DNA of 64,000 nt from Clavibacter sp. VKM Ac-2872 (lineage in GTDB: Bacteria > Actinomycetota > Actinomycetes > Actinomycetales > Microbacteriaceae). Within the stretch, counting starts at the first letter, position 1, and each line of letters starts with the position of its first letter. Of this stretch, positions 28,016 to 38,895 are shown piece after piece. Both the position numbers and the translations under genes were made by a program. The stretch lies in the NCBI RefSeq assembly GCF_015351105.1, contig NZ_JADKRR010000004.1:1-64000 (forward strand). The letters run 5' to 3'. The notes under the pieces were generated by a model. It saw only the letters and a list, made by a program, of their open reading frames with translations, was not told the DNA's origin and made no database searches.

Positions 28016-29293
28016 ATGCCCGTCGACCAGTCCTTCAACGCCCCCCTCTCCGAGGTCGACCCGGAGATCGCGGCGGTCCTCGAGCAGGAGCTCGGCCGCC
28101 AGCGCGGCACCCTCGAGATGATCGCCAGCGAGAACTTCGTGCCGCGCGCGGTGCTGCAGTCGCAGGGATCCGTGCTCACCAACAAGTACGCGGAGGGCTA
28201 CCCGGGCCGCCGCTACTACGGCGGATGCGAGTTCGTCGACGTCGCCGAGCAGCTCGCCATCGACCGCGCGAAGAGCCTCTTCGGCGCCGAGTTCGCGAAC
28301 GTCCAGCCGCACTCGGGCGCCACCGCGAACGCGGCCGTCCTCGCCGCCATCGCGCAGCCCGGCGACACGATCCTCGGCCTCGAGCTCGCGCACGGCGGCC
28401 ACCTCACGCACGGCATGAAGCTCAACTTCTCCGGCAAGCTCTACGACGCGGCCGCGTACGGCGTGGACCCCGACACCTTCCTCATCGACATGGACGTCGT
28501 GCGGGAGAAGGCGCTCGCGCACCGCCCGCAGGTCATCATCGCCGGCTGGTCGGCGTACCCCCGCCACCTCGACTTCGCCGCGTTCCGCTCCATCGCCGAC
28601 GAGGTCGGCGCCACGCTCTGGGTCGACATGGCGCACTTCGCGGGCCTCGTGGCCGCGGGCGTCCACCCCTCGCCCGTCCCGTACGCCGACGTCGTCTCCT
28701 CCACCGTGCACAAGACCCTCGCGGGTCCCCGGTCCGGCGTGATCCTCAGCCGCGACACCGCGCTCGCCAAGAAGCTCAACTCGGCCGTGTTCCCGGGCCA
28801 GCAGGGCGGGCCGCTCATGCACGTCATCGCGGCCAAGGCCACGGCGTTCAAGATCGCGGCCACCGAGGAGTTCGCCGACCGGCAGCGCCGCACCATCCAG
28901 GGCGCGCAGATCCTCGCCGAGCGCCTCGTCGCGGCCGACTCCACCGAGGCGGGCGTCTCCGTGCTCACGGGCGGCACCGACGTGCACCTCGTGCTCGCGG
29001 ATCTGCGGGACTCGCCCATCGACGGCAAGCAGGCCGAGGACGCGCTGCACGAGGTCGGCATCACGGTCAACCGCAACTCGGTGCCGTTCGACCCGCGCCC
29101 GCCGATGGTCACGTCCGGTGTCCGCATCGGCACGTCGGCGCTCGCGACCCGCGGCTTCGGCGAGACCGAGTTCACCGAGGTGGCCGACATCATCGCCGAG
29201 ACCCTCAAGCCCGGCAGCGACCTCGCCGCCCTGCGCGCGCGCGTGCTCACGCTCACCGACGGCTTCCCGCTCTACGAGGGCCTCACCCAGTGA
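28016..29293 (+). CDS. glyA: serine hydroxymethyltransferase
   Basis: 425 aa, ATG at 28016 with AAGGAG upstream. PLP enzyme that converts serine and THF to glycine and 5,10-methylene-THF. Visible motifs: [47 protein letters not shown] and the PLP-Lys segment [13 protein letters not shown] (Lys ~233). Length is typical. It overlaps folD by 4 bases (GTGA), and a ZTP riboswitch precedes it, so the operon is likely induced when formyl-THF is short. Confidence 0.97.
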   Translation: MPVDQSFNAPLSEVDPEIAAVLEQELGRQRGTLEMIASENFVPRAVLQSQGSVLTNKYAEGYPGRRYYGGCEFVDVAEQLAIDRAKSLFGAEFANVQPHSGATANAAVLAAIAQPGDTILGLELAHGGHLTHGMKLNFSGKLYDAAAYGVDPDTFLIDMDVVREKALAHRPQVIIAGWSAYPRHLDFAAFRSIADEVGATLWVDMAHFAGLVAAGVHPSPVPYADVVSSTVHKTLAGPRSGVILSRDTALAKKLNSAVFPGQQGGPLMHVIAAKATAFKIAATEEFADRQRRTIQGAQILAERLVAADSTEAGVSVLTGGTDVHLVLADLRDSPIDGKQAEDALHEVGITVNRNSVPFDPRPPMVTSGVRIGTSALATRGFGETEFTEVADIIAETLKPGSDLAALRARVLTLTDGFPLYEGLTQ

Positions 29294-30192
29294 CCGCGGT
29301 CGTGCTCGACGGCGTCGCCACGGCGTCGGCCGTCAAGTCGGAGCTCGCCGTGCGGATCCGCGCCCTCCGCGAGCAGGGCCTCGTGCCCGGCCTGGGCACG
29401 CTCCTCGTGGGCGACGACCCGGGATCCCGTTCGTACGTCGCCGGGAAGCACCGCGACTGCGCCGAGGTGGGCATCGAGTCCATCCGCATGGACCTCCCGG
29501 CCGACGCCACCGAGGCCGACGTGCGCACCGCGATCGAGCGCCTCAACTCGGACCCGGCCGTCACGGGCTACATCGTGCAGCTGCCGCTCCCGGCGGGCAT
29601 CGACGAGAACGCGATGCTCGAGCTCATCGACCCGTCCAAGGACGCCGACGGCCTGCACCCGACCAACCTCGGGCGCCTCGTGCTCGGCGTGCAGGGCGAG
29701 CTGACCTCGCCGCTGCCGTGCACCCCGGCGGGCATCGTCGAGATGCTCGAGCGCTACGAGGTGCCGATCGCCGGCCAGCACGTGGTCGTCGTCGGCCGCG
29801 GCCTCACGGTCGGGCGTCCGCTCGGCCTGCTGCTCACGCGCAAGGGCCTCGACGCCACCGTCACGCTCACGCACTCGCGGACGCGCGACCTCGAGCAGGA
29901 GGTCCGCCGGGCGGACATCGTGGTCGCGGCCGTCGGCGTCGCGCACCTCATCCGGCCGGAGTGGGTCAAGCCGGGCGCCGCGGTGCTCGACGTGGGGATC
30001 ACGCGCGTCGTGGACCCCGAGACCGGGAAGGCACGCCTCACGGGCGACGTGGATCCGGCCGTCGCCGAGGTCGCCGGCCACCTGTCGCCGAACCCGCGCG
30101 GCGTCGGGCCGATGACGCGCGCGATGCTGCTCGTCAACGTGGTGCTGGCCGCCGAGCGCGACGCGCGCCTGGCCGCCGAGCTCCGCGGCTGA
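29290..30192 (+). CDS. folD: methylene-THF dehydrogenase / methenyl-THF cyclohydrolase
   Basis: 300 aa, GTG at 29290 overlapping the glyA stop. The bifunctional enzyme turns 5,10-methylene-THF, the product of GlyA, into 10-formyl-THF. Motifs: [17 protein letters not shown] with the catalytic Lys, [30 protein letters not shown], and [13 protein letters not shown] for [14 protein letters not shown] lies near the end. Translational coupling with glyA and shared riboswitch control are expected. Confidence 0.97.
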   Translation: MTAVVLDGVATASAVKSELAVRIRALREQGLVPGLGTLLVGDDPGSRSYVAGKHRDCAEVGIESIRMDLPADATEADVRTAIERLNSDPAVTGYIVQLPLPAGIDENAMLELIDPSKDADGLHPTNLGRLVLGVQGELTSPLPCTPAGIVEMLERYEVPIAGQHVVVVGRGLTVGRPLGLLLTRKGLDATVTLTHSRTRDLEQEVRRADIVVAAVGVAHLIRPEWVKPGAAVLDVGITRVVDPETGKARLTGDVDPAVAEVAGHLSPNPRGVGPMTRAMLLVNVVLAAERDARLAAELRG

Positions 30193-30224
30193 CGGCGCTC
30201 GCCGCGGATCGCGCGGCGACGATG

Positions 30225-30259
30225 GAGGAGGGGACGGCCGGTCAGGCCGTCCCCTCCTC
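30225..30259. terminator. bidirectional terminator
   Basis: GAGGAGGGGACGGCC and its complement form a perfect 15-bp stem on loop GGTCA. It serves folD and overlaps the last codons of the convergent gene (stop at 30242). Confidence 0.85.
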
Positions 30260-30835
30260 GCGTCCGGTGTCCGTGGACGCGCCCAGGAGGACGGCCGGCG
30301 TCGGGATCGTGCCCGCATGCAGCCGCGCGTTCTCCACGTAGTGCGCGGCGTTCGCGCGCAGCCCGGCGACCTCGTCGTCCGTGAGCGCGCGCCGCACCTT
30401 GCCGGGCACGCCCGCGACGAGCGAGCGCGGCGGGATCACCTGCCCCTCGAGCACGACCGTGCCGCCCGCGAGCAGCGACTCCCGGCCGACGACCGCGCCG
30501 TTCATCACGGTCGCGGACATGCCGACGATGCAGTCGTCCTCGATCGTGCAGCCGTGCAGCACCGCGTTGTGGCCGACGCTCACGCCCCGGCCGACCGTGA
30601 GCGGGAAGCCCGCGTCGACGTGGCAGCTCACGTTGTCCTGCAGGTTCGAGTCCGCGCCGATCGCGATGTCCGCGGCCTCGGCGCGCAGCACGGCGTTGAA
30701 CCACACGCTGGATCCCGCGCCGAGCGTCACCCGCCCGACGACGCGCGCGCCCGCCGCCACCAGGGCGTCGGGCGCGATGTCGGGCGCGGGGGATCCGGGG
30801 AGCGCGCGGACGGTGGCCTGGGGATCGACGGTCAT
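30242..30835 (-). CDS. gamma carbonic anhydrase-like hexapeptide protein
   Basis: 197 aa, ATG at 30835. Left-handed beta-helix of hexapeptide repeats (~20-150), with the three family metal His positions visible in VSCHVD and in GHNAVLHG. This is the YrdA/PaaY type, whose members bind Zn or Fe and form trimers; some have carbonic anhydrase or thioesterase activity. The exact reaction is not predictable. It is convergent with folD. Confidence 0.9.
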   Translation of the reverse strand: MTVDPQATVRALPGSPAPDIAPDALVAAGARVVGRVTLGAGSSVWFNAVLRAEAADIAIGADSNLQDNVSCHVDAGFPLTVGRGVSVGHNAVLHGCTIEDDCIVGMSATVMNGAVVGRESLLAGGTVVLEGQVIPPRSLVAGVPGKVRRALTDDEVAGLRANAAHYVENARLHAGTIPTPAVLLGASTDTGREEGTA

Positions 30836-30857
30836 GCGGCCAGGGTAGGCCGCCGGG

Positions 30858-31772
30858 TCACGCGCCCGGGCGCATCCGCGTGCCGCGCTCCATCGGCGTG
30901 AAGCCCGCGGCGACGTACGCGTCCCACGGCGCGCGGTAGTAGGGGAGCGGGGAGGCGTTGATGAACACGTCGTGCCCGCCCAGCTCGCCGACCCGGCGGC
31001 AGACGTCGAGCGCGAGCGTCTGCGCGAGGCCGCGGCGGCGGTGCGCGGGCACGATGCCGAGCGGCTCGAGCTCCGCCCAGCCGCTCGCCGGGTCGAGCCA
31101 GGCCGTGCAGGTGCCCGCCAGGGATCCGTCGGGCGCCTCGATCACGAGGTCGAGCTCGCGCCGGTAGACGGCCGCGGTCTGCATGGCCGCGTAGCCGTCC
31201 GCGTCGAAGCGGCTCTCGGCGTCGGGGTCGATGCCGTCGCCGGATCCGTCGGTGAAGGGCAGCTCGACCGGCTTCCACGCCCGGCGGTGGGTCTCGACCT
31301 TGGCCTGCTCCTCGCCCTCCGCGACCGGGCGGATCAGGTACCCGGCGGGCGGCCGCGCGCCCGAGTCGCGGGCCGCGTGGCGGAGCCCGGCGAGCGGGAC
31401 GGCCTCGTCGACGAAGCCGCGGCCGGCGAGGATCCCGCGCAGCCGGTCCTGCCCGCGGTGGACGGCGACGCTCACGCGCCCGTCGCCGGCCGCGTCGAGG
31501 ATCCACCCGGTCAGCAGGTCGGTCGTGGCGTCGTCGCCGGGCGCGCATTCGACGCGCGCGTCGTCGGCGGAGAAGCCGGCCCAGCCGATGAGCGCGCCGG
31601 CCCCGTCGCGCACGACGGCCATGCGCTCGGGGAGCTGGCAGGTGGACGCCTCCCACGCGAATCCGCCGGGATGCGTGGACGCGGGGAACCACGTGGACAG
31701 CGCGGTCGCGATCTCACGGACGGCCCCGTCCCGGTCGTCGACGATCTCGGTCAGGCCCTCGGGTGGTCGCAT
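30858..31772 (-). CDS. GNAT acetyltransferase
   Basis: 304 aa, ATG at 31772. Two GNAT-like halves: a degenerate N-terminal half (~1-140, MAVVRDGAGALIGWAGF, LRGILAGRGFVDEAV) and an intact C-terminal half (~150-300) with GTCTAWLDP, LGIVPAHRRRGLAQTL as acetyl-CoA loop and FINASPLPYYRAPWDAYVAAGF. Acceptor unknown. It follows the galK end by 29 bases on the same strand. Confidence 0.85.
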   Translation of the reverse strand: MRPPEGLTEIVDDRDGAVREIATALSTWFPASTHPGGFAWEASTCQLPERMAVVRDGAGALIGWAGFSADDARVECAPGDDATTDLLTGWILDAAGDGRVSVAVHRGQDRLRGILAGRGFVDEAVPLAGLRHAARDSGARPPAGYLIRPVAEGEEQAKVETHRRAWKPVELPFTDGSGDGIDPDAESRFDADGYAAMQTAAVYRRELDLVIEAPDGSLAGTCTAWLDPASGWAELEPLGIVPAHRRRGLAQTLALDVCRRVGELGGHDVFINASPLPYYRAPWDAYVAAGFTPMERGTRMRPGA

Positions 31773-31801
31773 GCCGCCGAGCCTAGGGGGGAGGCCCGCC
31801 G

Positions 31802-32958
<1,157 letters not shown>

Positions 32959-32962
<4 letters not shown>

Positions 32963-34101
32963 GCGTCCTCCACTGCCTTCCGGATCATCTCGGCCGCCTT
33001 CTCCGGCGGCACGTCGCCGATCCAGGCGCCCATGGCCGCCTCGGATCCGGCCAGGAACTTGAGCTTGTCGGCGGCGCGGCGCGGCGACGTGATCTGCAGC
33101 ATCAGCCGGATCTCGTCGCGGTGCGCGTCCACGGGCGCCTGGTGCCAGGCGGCGATGTACGGCGTCGGGGTGTCGTACATCCGGTCCATCCCCTGCAGCA
33201 GCCTGAGGTACATCGTCGCCAGCTCGTCGCGCTCGGCCTCGGTCGTCTCGGCGAGGTCGGGCACGTGCCGGTGGGGCAGCAGGTGGATCTCCACGGGCCA
33301 GCGCGCCGCGAACGGCACGAACGCCGTGAAGTGCTCGCCGCGGAGCACGACGCGCTCGGACGCCTGCTCGGTCTCGAGGATCCGCTGGAACAGGCCCGGC
33401 CCGAACCGCTCGATCGACTCGACGAGACGGCGCGTGCGCGGCGTGACGTAGGGGTACGAGTAGATCTGCCCGTGCGGGTGGTGCAGCGTCACGCCGATGG
33501 CCTCGCCCCGGTTCTCGAACGGGAACACCTGGCGGATCCCGGGCATCGCCGAGAGGGCGCGCGTGCGCTCGGCCCACGCCTCCACCACGGTGCGGGCGCG
33601 CGACGGCGTGAGGCCGCTGAACGAGCCGGTGTGCGCGGGGCTGAAGCAGACGACCTCGCAGCGGCCCACCGAGGTGCGGGTGCGCTCCAGGCCGATGGCG
33701 GTGAGGTCGTCGTCGTCGACGGGCGCGTCCACGCCCTCCGCCTCGGCGAGGGCGGGCCCGAAGGACGGCGACTTGTTCTCGAAGACCGCGACGTCGTACA
33801 TGCTCGGGATCTCGGACGGGTTGGACGGGGTCGCGGGGGCGAGGGGATCGAGCTCCGCCGGCGGCAGGTGCGCGCGGTTCTGGCGCGCGGCCGCGATGGA
33901 GACCCACTCGCCCGTGAGGACGTCCTGCCGCATCGTCGCGGTGGGCGGTCGGGGCGCGGCGGGTCGGGCGTCGGCGGCGCGCTCGGGCGAGAGGGTCGTG
34001 TCGGCGTCGTCGAAGTAGACGAGCTCGCGGCCGTCGGACAGCAGCGTGCGGCGCTGCGTGATCCCGGACGGCGACGTCGTGACGGTCTGGTCGGCATGCA
34101 T
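32959..34101 (-). CDS. galT: galactose-1-phosphate uridylyltransferase
   Basis: 380 aa, ATG at 34101. Exchanges UMP between UDP-glucose and galactose-1-phosphate. HIT-like fold with the active-site HHPHGQIYSYPYV (nucleophile His in HPH, ~209), FENRGEAIGVTLH before it, and HLLPHRHVPDL in the C-terminal half. First gene of galT-galK; the epimerase galE is not in this window. A palindrome lies just upstream. Confidence 0.96.
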
Positions 34102-34154
34102 GATGCCCCGATCCTACGGGCTCTCAGGGCTCGGATCTGCGTCGGCGAAAGGGC

Positions 34155-34176
34155 CCGCTTGCGTTCTTGCAAGCGG
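34155..34176. promoter_or_regulatory. palindromic operator between galT and DeoR gene
   Basis: CCGCTTGC-GTTCTT-GCAAGCGG is a perfect 8-6-8 inverted repeat in the 92-bp divergent region. It is placed to control both the galTK and the DeoR-galM transcripts. The DeoR protein next to it is the obvious binder. Confidence 0.65.
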
Positions 34177-34193
34177 TGGGCGAGGCTCGCGGG

Positions 34194-35018
34194 ATGGCCG
34201 ACGACACCGCATCCGTCCCCGCGGCGACCCGCCGGTCGCGCATCCTCGAGCGGCTCGGCGACCGCGGCTTCGCGACCGTCGCCGAGCTCGCGGCCGACGC
34301 CGGCGTCTCCGCCGTGACCATCCGCGCCGACCTCGACGCGCTCGCCGACTCCGCCGCCGTCCAGCGCGTGCACGGCGGCGCGGTCCTCCGCTCCGGCCTC
34401 GGCGCGCGCGAGCAGAGCCTCGAGGTGACGCTCGAGTCGGCCGCCGACGCCAAGCGCGCCATCGGCCGCGCCGCCGCCGACCTCGTGGAGAGCGGGCAGA
34501 GCGTGCTGCTCGACGTCGGCAGCACGACCCTCCAGGTGGCACGCGCGCTGGTCGCGCGCGAGGACCTGGTCGACGTCACGGTGATCACGAACGGGCTCAC
34601 CCTCGCCCTGGAGCTCGAGCGCGCCATGCCGCGGTTCACCGTGGTCGTGACGGGCGGCACGCTCCGGGCGCTGCAGCACAGCCTCGTGGATCCGCTCGCC
34701 ACCGAGGTGCTCGACCGCCTCAACCCGGACATCGCGTTCATCGGCGGCAACGGGGTCGACGTCGACCGCGGCGTCACCAACGTGAACCTGCCGGAGGCCG
34801 AGGTGAAGCGCCGGATGGTCGCCGCGAGCGCCCGCACGGTGGTCGTCGCCGACGGCTCGAAGCTCGGCCGCACCCACCTCGGATCCGTCGCGCCGCTCGA
34901 CCTCGTCGACACGCTGCTCACGGACGCGGGCGCCGACCCGCACGAGGTCCGCCGGCTGCGCGACGCGGGCCTGCGCGTCGTCGAGGCGGGCGGGTCGCCC
35001 GGGGCCGCGCGGCCCTAA
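34194..35018 (+). CDS. DeoR-family regulator of galactose genes
   Basis: 274 aa from ATG at 34194 (upstream GTG and TTG starts would overlap the operator). HTH_DeoR at ~10-65: RRSRILERLGDRGFATVAEL, then DAGVSAVTIRADLDALA and VHGGAV. The C-terminal DeoR sensor domain (~85-260) has VLLDVGSTTLQVA, VTVITNGLTLA, GGTLR and VVVADGSKLGRTHLG, which bind phosphosugars. It is divergent from galTK and followed by galM after 10 bases, so it probably represses galactose use. Confidence 0.92.
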   Translation: MADDTASVPAATRRSRILERLGDRGFATVAELAADAGVSAVTIRADLDALADSAAVQRVHGGAVLRSGLGAREQSLEVTLESAADAKRAIGRAAADLVESGQSVLLDVGSTTLQVARALVAREDLVDVTVITNGLTLALELERAMPRFTVVVTGGTLRALQHSLVDPLATEVLDRLNPDIAFIGGNGVDVDRGVTNVNLPEAEVKRRMVAASARTVVVADGSKLGRTHLGSVAPLDLVDTLLTDAGADPHEVRRLRDAGLRVVEAGGSPGAARP

Positions 35019-35028
35019 CGTGGATCCC

Positions 35029-35949
35029 ATGAGACCCGTCACCGGAGAGCAGCACCACCTCGTCCACGCCGGCCCGACGGGCGAGCTCCGCGCCACCGTC
35101 GTCCAGCTCGCCGCCGCGATCCGCGGCCTCACCCTCGACGGCGTCGACCTCGTCGAGCCCTACGGCGACGACGTCGTGGCCCCGATGGGCGCCGGCATGG
35201 TCCTCGTGCCGTGGCCGAACCGGATCCGCGGCGCCCGCTACGAGCTCGACGGGAAGGCCCAGGCGCTCGACGTCTCCGAGCCGTCGCTCGGCAACGCCTC
35301 GCACGGCCTCCTCCGCAACACGGGCTACACGGCGTCCGACCGCGCCGACGACCGCGTGACCCTCTCCGCCACCGTCTTCCCGCAGCACGGCTACCCGTTC
35401 CTCCTCGACACCTCCGTCACCTACCGGCTCACCGACGACGGCCTCGTTGTCACGCACCGGATCCACAACGACTCCGGGGCCGCGGCGCCCGTCGCGGTCG
35501 GCGCGCACCCCTACCTCGCGATCGGCGGCGTGCCCTCCGCCGAGCTCACGCTCACGGTCCGCGCCGACACGTGGTCCGAGGTCGACGACGCGCTGATCCC
35601 CGTCGCCGACCACCCGGTCGACGGCGCCGCCGAGGACCTCCGCGCCGGACGCGTCGTCGGCGGGCTCGACCTCAACACGGGCTACGGCGACGTGCACGTG
35701 GAGGGCGGCACGAGCCGCCATGGCCTCACCGCGCCCGACGGCCGCGGCGTCGAGCTCTGGGCCGACGCGTCGTTCGGGTTCCTGCAGGTCTACACGCCGC
35801 GCGAGTTCCCGACCCACGGGCGCCAGGCGGTCGCGATCGAGCCGATGACCGCGCCCGCGGACGCCTTCAACTCCGGCGTCGGCGTGCGCCGCCTCGCGCC
35901 CGGCGAGGAGTGGACCCTCAGCTGGGGGATCCGGGCGACGGGGTTCTGA
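35029..35949 (+). CDS. galM: aldose 1-epimerase (galactose mutarotase-like)
   Basis: 306 aa from ATG at 35029; GTG at 35020 is an alternative and neither has a clear ribosome binding site. Beta-supersandwich family: VPWPNRIRGARYELDGK, SHGLLRN with a substrate His, VGAHPYLAIGG with the catalytic His, and AIEPMTAPADAFNSG with the catalytic Glu region. It would interconvert alpha and beta galactose before GalK, which fits its place directly after the DeoR gene. Confidence 0.93.
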   Translation: MRPVTGEQHHLVHAGPTGELRATVVQLAAAIRGLTLDGVDLVEPYGDDVVAPMGAGMVLVPWPNRIRGARYELDGKAQALDVSEPSLGNASHGLLRNTGYTASDRADDRVTLSATVFPQHGYPFLLDTSVTYRLTDDGLVVTHRIHNDSGAAAPVAVGAHPYLAIGGVPSAELTLTVRADTWSEVDDALIPVADHPVDGAAEDLRAGRVVGGLDLNTGYGDVHVEGGTSRHGLTAPDGRGVELWADASFGFLQVYTPREFPTHGRQAVAIEPMTAPADAFNSGVGVRRLAPGEEWTLSWGIRATGF

Positions 35950-36039
35950 CCGGGATCCGGACCGCGCCTGTGCACGCGGCCCGCGAGACGCCGTGACGTG
36001 TGGCCTGATGGTCGCATCCCCACCGCCAGGAGGCCGAGC

Positions 36040-36234
36040 ATGCCGAGACGCCCGCCCGCGACGCCGAGCGCGCCCCCGCGACGGTCGGTCGTCGCGATGA
36101 TCGTGCTGGCGGCGGCGATGCCCCTGGCTGCGCATCTGGTTCCCGACCTCGCCGCGGTCTGCTGGTCGGCGGGGCTGCTCCTGGTCGTCGTGGCGCTGGT
36201 CGTCGCCGTCCGGAGCCACCGGCGCGCAGGCTAG
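36040..36234 (+). CDS. small two-helix membrane protein
   Basis: 64 aa, ATG at 36040 with AGGAGG 7 bases before. A basic, Pro-rich start (MPRRPPATPSAPPRRS) is followed by two hydrophobic helices (~18-33 and ~40-56) and a basic end. Family not recognised. Its last 4 bases overlap the end of the convergent gene. Confidence 0.65.
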   Translation: MPRRPPATPSAPPRRSVVAMIVLAAAMPLAAHLVPDLAAVCWSAGLLLVVVALVVAVRSHRRAG

Positions 36235-36488
36235 CCCGCGTCCTCCTGCGCCCACTGCAGCGCGACCCGCTGCGTGTACCGCTCGAGCGCGATCCGGTTC
36301 TCCTCGGGCTCGCGCAGCCCGTCGATGTAGGCGAGGAGCCGTCCGACGACGCCCGACAGGTACTGCACGCCGCGGTCGTCGTGCTCCTCGAGCGCGGTCT
36401 TCAGCAGGTCGTAGCGCTCGCTCGTCTCCTCGGCGGTCAGCATCGCGATCACGAGTTCGTCGGCCTGCATGCTCATGCGATCCAGCAT
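36231..36488 (-). CDS. small hypothetical protein
   Basis: 85 aa from ATG at 36488 (GAGG 7 bases before); ATG at 36476 and 36470 are alternatives. All helical and acidic: MQADELVIAMLTAEETSERYDLLKTALEEHDD and then a second helix with VVGRLLAYIDGLREPEE. No Cys and no membrane segment. Function not recognised. Confidence 0.6.
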   Translation of the reverse strand: MLDRMSMQADELVIAMLTAEETSERYDLLKTALEEHDDRGVQYLSGVVGRLLAYIDGLREPEENRIALERYTQRVALQWAQEDAG

Positions 36489-36719
36489 CGCATCGCCTCG
36501 TCGGTGGCCGCCCCCTCCGGCACGCGGCGGGATCCCCCTGGCCATGCGGATCCGGCGCCGTGCACACCCCGTGCCGCGCCTCCCCGAACTGGGGGTACGC
36601 TCCGGGCGGCAGCAGGACGCACCCTTGCGCTACCCAGCGTGGGGCGTCCGGTGCTCGGGGGAGCGGATCGACGCCGCCCGACTGCGCCCGTCAGCACGGC
36701 CCATCCGGAAGGCTCCCCC

Positions 36720-38075
36720 TTGCTCCACTCACGCGCGGACGCGTCTGCGTCCACCTCCGACCTGCCCGTCGAGGCCATCGCCACGGGCGCCCCGGCCCCC
36801 GCCGAGCGGCCACCGCTCCTCGGCCGCCGCGCCGTCTTCCTGGCTGCGGTCGGCGCCACCGCGGGCGTGGCCGCCGTCGCCGCGCCCGCCGCGGCGCCGT
36901 CCGCGTCGGCGGCCGCCGTCGTGGGCGACCAGTCGCGCGTCTACTACCCGGAGCAGTTCGGCTTCGTGCCGTCGGCGGCCGATCACACCAAGGCCATGGC
37001 CGCGTTCTTCGCGGCGCTGCAGAAGACCGGCGGGCGGGGGATCCTGCCGCCGTGCGAGATCCGCGTCACGTCCACCGGCATCGACTACTCGGGTGCCGCG
37101 TGGCCGAAGCAGCCAGCCTCGGGAGCGCCCTACGGGTACCCGGCCATCTCGATCGAGGGCTACGGGCGGCGCGTCACGACCATCCGGCAGATCGCGGGAT
37201 CCACCGGCGACGTCTTCACGGTGCAGGGCAAGATCGGCGCCGATGCCGGGCCCGCCGCGAACAACAAGGCGACGGTCTCGCTCACCGGATTCAGCATCAC
37301 CGGCACGCGCACGGGCCGGCACGGGCTGTACCTGCGCTCGCTGCTGCACTGCCGAATCACCGACATCGAGCTGAACGCCACCGGCGCCGCCGGCGTCTTC
37401 TTCGCGCGCGCGGCGTTCACCGCGGCCAGCGACGAGTACTCCTACGCGAACGTCATCGAGGGCCTGCGCGTCATCACGGCGGGCACCTGGGGCGTCGACT
37501 GCGACGGCGTCAACGCCATCGACATCGTGATGCGCGACACCGAGATCGTGAACTGCACGGCGGGCGGGATCCGCATCGCCCCCACGAACGCGCGCTTCGA
37601 GAACACGCGCGTCATCGGCTGCGGGGCCGGCAACAAGGCGGCGCGCGGCTTCCTCGCCATCCCCACGAGCAACGCGTCGTCCATGGTCTCCGAGCTCGGG
37701 ATCAACGGCATGCGCCTCGAGGGCAACTCGGGACCGGGCGGTTACCAGATGGAGATCGGGGCGGGCGTCGGCGCCACCGTCGTCGGCTACAACATCGTGA
37801 CCGGCGGGGACGGCGGCGCCCACGGCATCGGCGTGGGCCTCGTCGACCAGGGCGGGCGGCTCGCCCAGGACACGTCGGTCGGCCGCGGCACCATGTTCAT
37901 GACCCCGAGCAAGTACCCGTCCCAGCGGGTCGTCGTGGTGGGGGCCTTCGCGCGCGACACCCGCGTCGAGCGCCCGTCCCTGCCCAACAACCCCGACACG
38001 CCCTTCGCGTCGGTCGTCACGGATCGCGGCGTCCGCAGCGTCGACGGCTTCGGCCGCGCGCTCACCGGCCCGTAG
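36720..38075 (+). CDS. secreted right-handed beta-helix protein (pectate-lyase-like fold)
   Basis: 451 aa from TTG at 36720 (GGAAGG 9 bases before); the start is uncertain. A twin-arginine-like signal (LLGRRAVFLAAVGATAG, then an Ala/Pro-rich h-region ending near SASAAA) suggests Tat export. The mature part begins like pectate-lyase-3 proteins (YYPEQFGFVPSAADHTKAMAAFFAALQKT) and carries about eight parallel-beta coils with GIRI, FENTRVIGC and MRLEGNSG type turns. Such folds are found in pectate lyases, rhamnogalacturonases and phage tailspikes. Substrate unknown. Confidence 0.75.
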   Translation: MLHSRADASASTSDLPVEAIATGAPAPAERPPLLGRRAVFLAAVGATAGVAAVAAPAAAPSASAAAVVGDQSRVYYPEQFGFVPSAADHTKAMAAFFAALQKTGGRGILPPCEIRVTSTGIDYSGAAWPKQPASGAPYGYPAISIEGYGRRVTTIRQIAGSTGDVFTVQGKIGADAGPAANNKATVSLTGFSITGTRTGRHGLYLRSLLHCRITDIELNATGAAGVFFARAAFTAASDEYSYANVIEGLRVITAGTWGVDCDGVNAIDIVMRDTEIVNCTAGGIRIAPTNARFENTRVIGCGAGNKAARGFLAIPTSNASSMVSELGINGMRLEGNSGPGGYQMEIGAGVGATVVGYNIVTGGDGGAHGIGVGLVDQGGRLAQDTSVGRGTMFMTPSKYPSQRVVVVGAFARDTRVERPSLPNNPDTPFASVVTDRGVRSVDGFGRALTGP

Positions 38076-38097
38076 GCCTGACCGGCCCGTAGGCCTG
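38064..38097. repeat. 17-bp tandem repeat at gene end
   Basis: ACCGGCCCGTAGGCCTG is present twice in a row, followed by a partial third copy (ACCGGTCCGT). The stop codon of the beta-helix gene lies in the first copy, so the duplication does not change the protein. Confidence 0.8.
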
Positions 38098-38115
38098 ACC
38101 GGTCCGTCGCCCGGC

Positions 38116-38895
38116 TCAGCCCGCGAGGGACGTGAGCGCCACCTGGATCCCGGCGGCGATGGCCTCGTGCCCGCTCGCGCTGGGGTGCCACTCGTCCTCC
38201 GTCCGGAGGTCGGGGCGATCCACGGGCAGCCAGCTCTCCGGCCCCGTCGCGTCGATGACGTGGGCCTTGCCGAGCGCGGGACCGCTGTACCCGGACGCGA
38301 GCTTCTCGTAGCTCTGCACGCCCGTCATCGGCGTGATGATCACGGTCTGGGCGTCGGGCCAGCGCTCGGCGATGTCCGCGAGGGTCGTCGTCACGCCCCT
38401 GCGCACCGCGACCTCGCCGGGCTTGATGTCGTTGACGCTGCCCTGCAGGATCACGAGGTCGGGCGTGAAGTCGTCGCCCATCGCGGCCAGGCGGTCCGGG
38501 TACGCCGGCTGATCGGACGTGGCCGCGAAGCCGGTGCCGGCCGCCGCGTTGAGGCGCACGTCGCTCCAGCCCTCGCGGTCCGCGAGCAGCGCGGGGTAGG
38601 CGGGCCGTCCCGACGTCTCGATGCCGTGTCCGAGGATGAACGAGTCGCCGAACATGAGGACGGCCGGATCCTCGGGGAGATCCAACGGCGCGACCGGCGC
38701 GATGGTCGCGCCGGGACCGGGGACGAAGCCCGATTCCGCGACGGCGCCCGCGTTCTCGACGGGTGCCCCGCCGCTCCCGATCGCCGCGACGACCAGGCCG
38801 ACCGAGCACGCCGCGACGGCGGCCGCGGCCGTCCAGCCGGCGATCCGCCATGCTGCCCGCGCCCGTGCGCCCGCCCGATACCCGTATTTCCCCAC
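38116..38895 (-). CDS. membrane-anchored SGNH/GDSL hydrolase
   Basis: 259 aa from GTG at 38895; the start is uncertain because no ribosome binding site is visible. One N-terminal transmembrane anchor (~18-38), then an SGNH domain: block I VLMFGDSFILGHG (Ser nucleophile), block III VILQGSVND, and block V TEDEWHPSASGHEAIA with the catalytic Asp/His. It would act outside the cell as an esterase or deacylase on polysaccharide or lipid. The divergent neighbour is an acyltransferase-3, a pairing often seen in polysaccharide O-acetylation. Confidence 0.85.
   Translation of the reverse strand: MGKYGYRAGARARAAWRIAGWTAAAAVAACSVGLVVAAIGSGGAPVENAGAVAESGFVPGPGATIAPVAPLDLPEDPAVLMFGDSFILGHGIETSGRPAYPALLADREGWSDVRLNAAAGTGFAATSDQPAYPDRLAAMGDDFTPDLVILQGSVNDIKPGEVAVRRGVTTTLADIAERWPDAQTVIITPMTGVQSYEKLASGYSGPALGKAHVIDATGPESWLPVDRPDLRTEDEWHPSASGHEAIAAGIQVALTSLAG

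Noticed and set aside
30242-30835. Gamma carbonic anhydrase-like gene considered as an acetyltransferase (LbH type)
   Set aside because: The metal His pattern (CHVD and GHNAVLH) favours the gamma-CA/YrdA type over sugar or CoA-dependent acetyltransferases.
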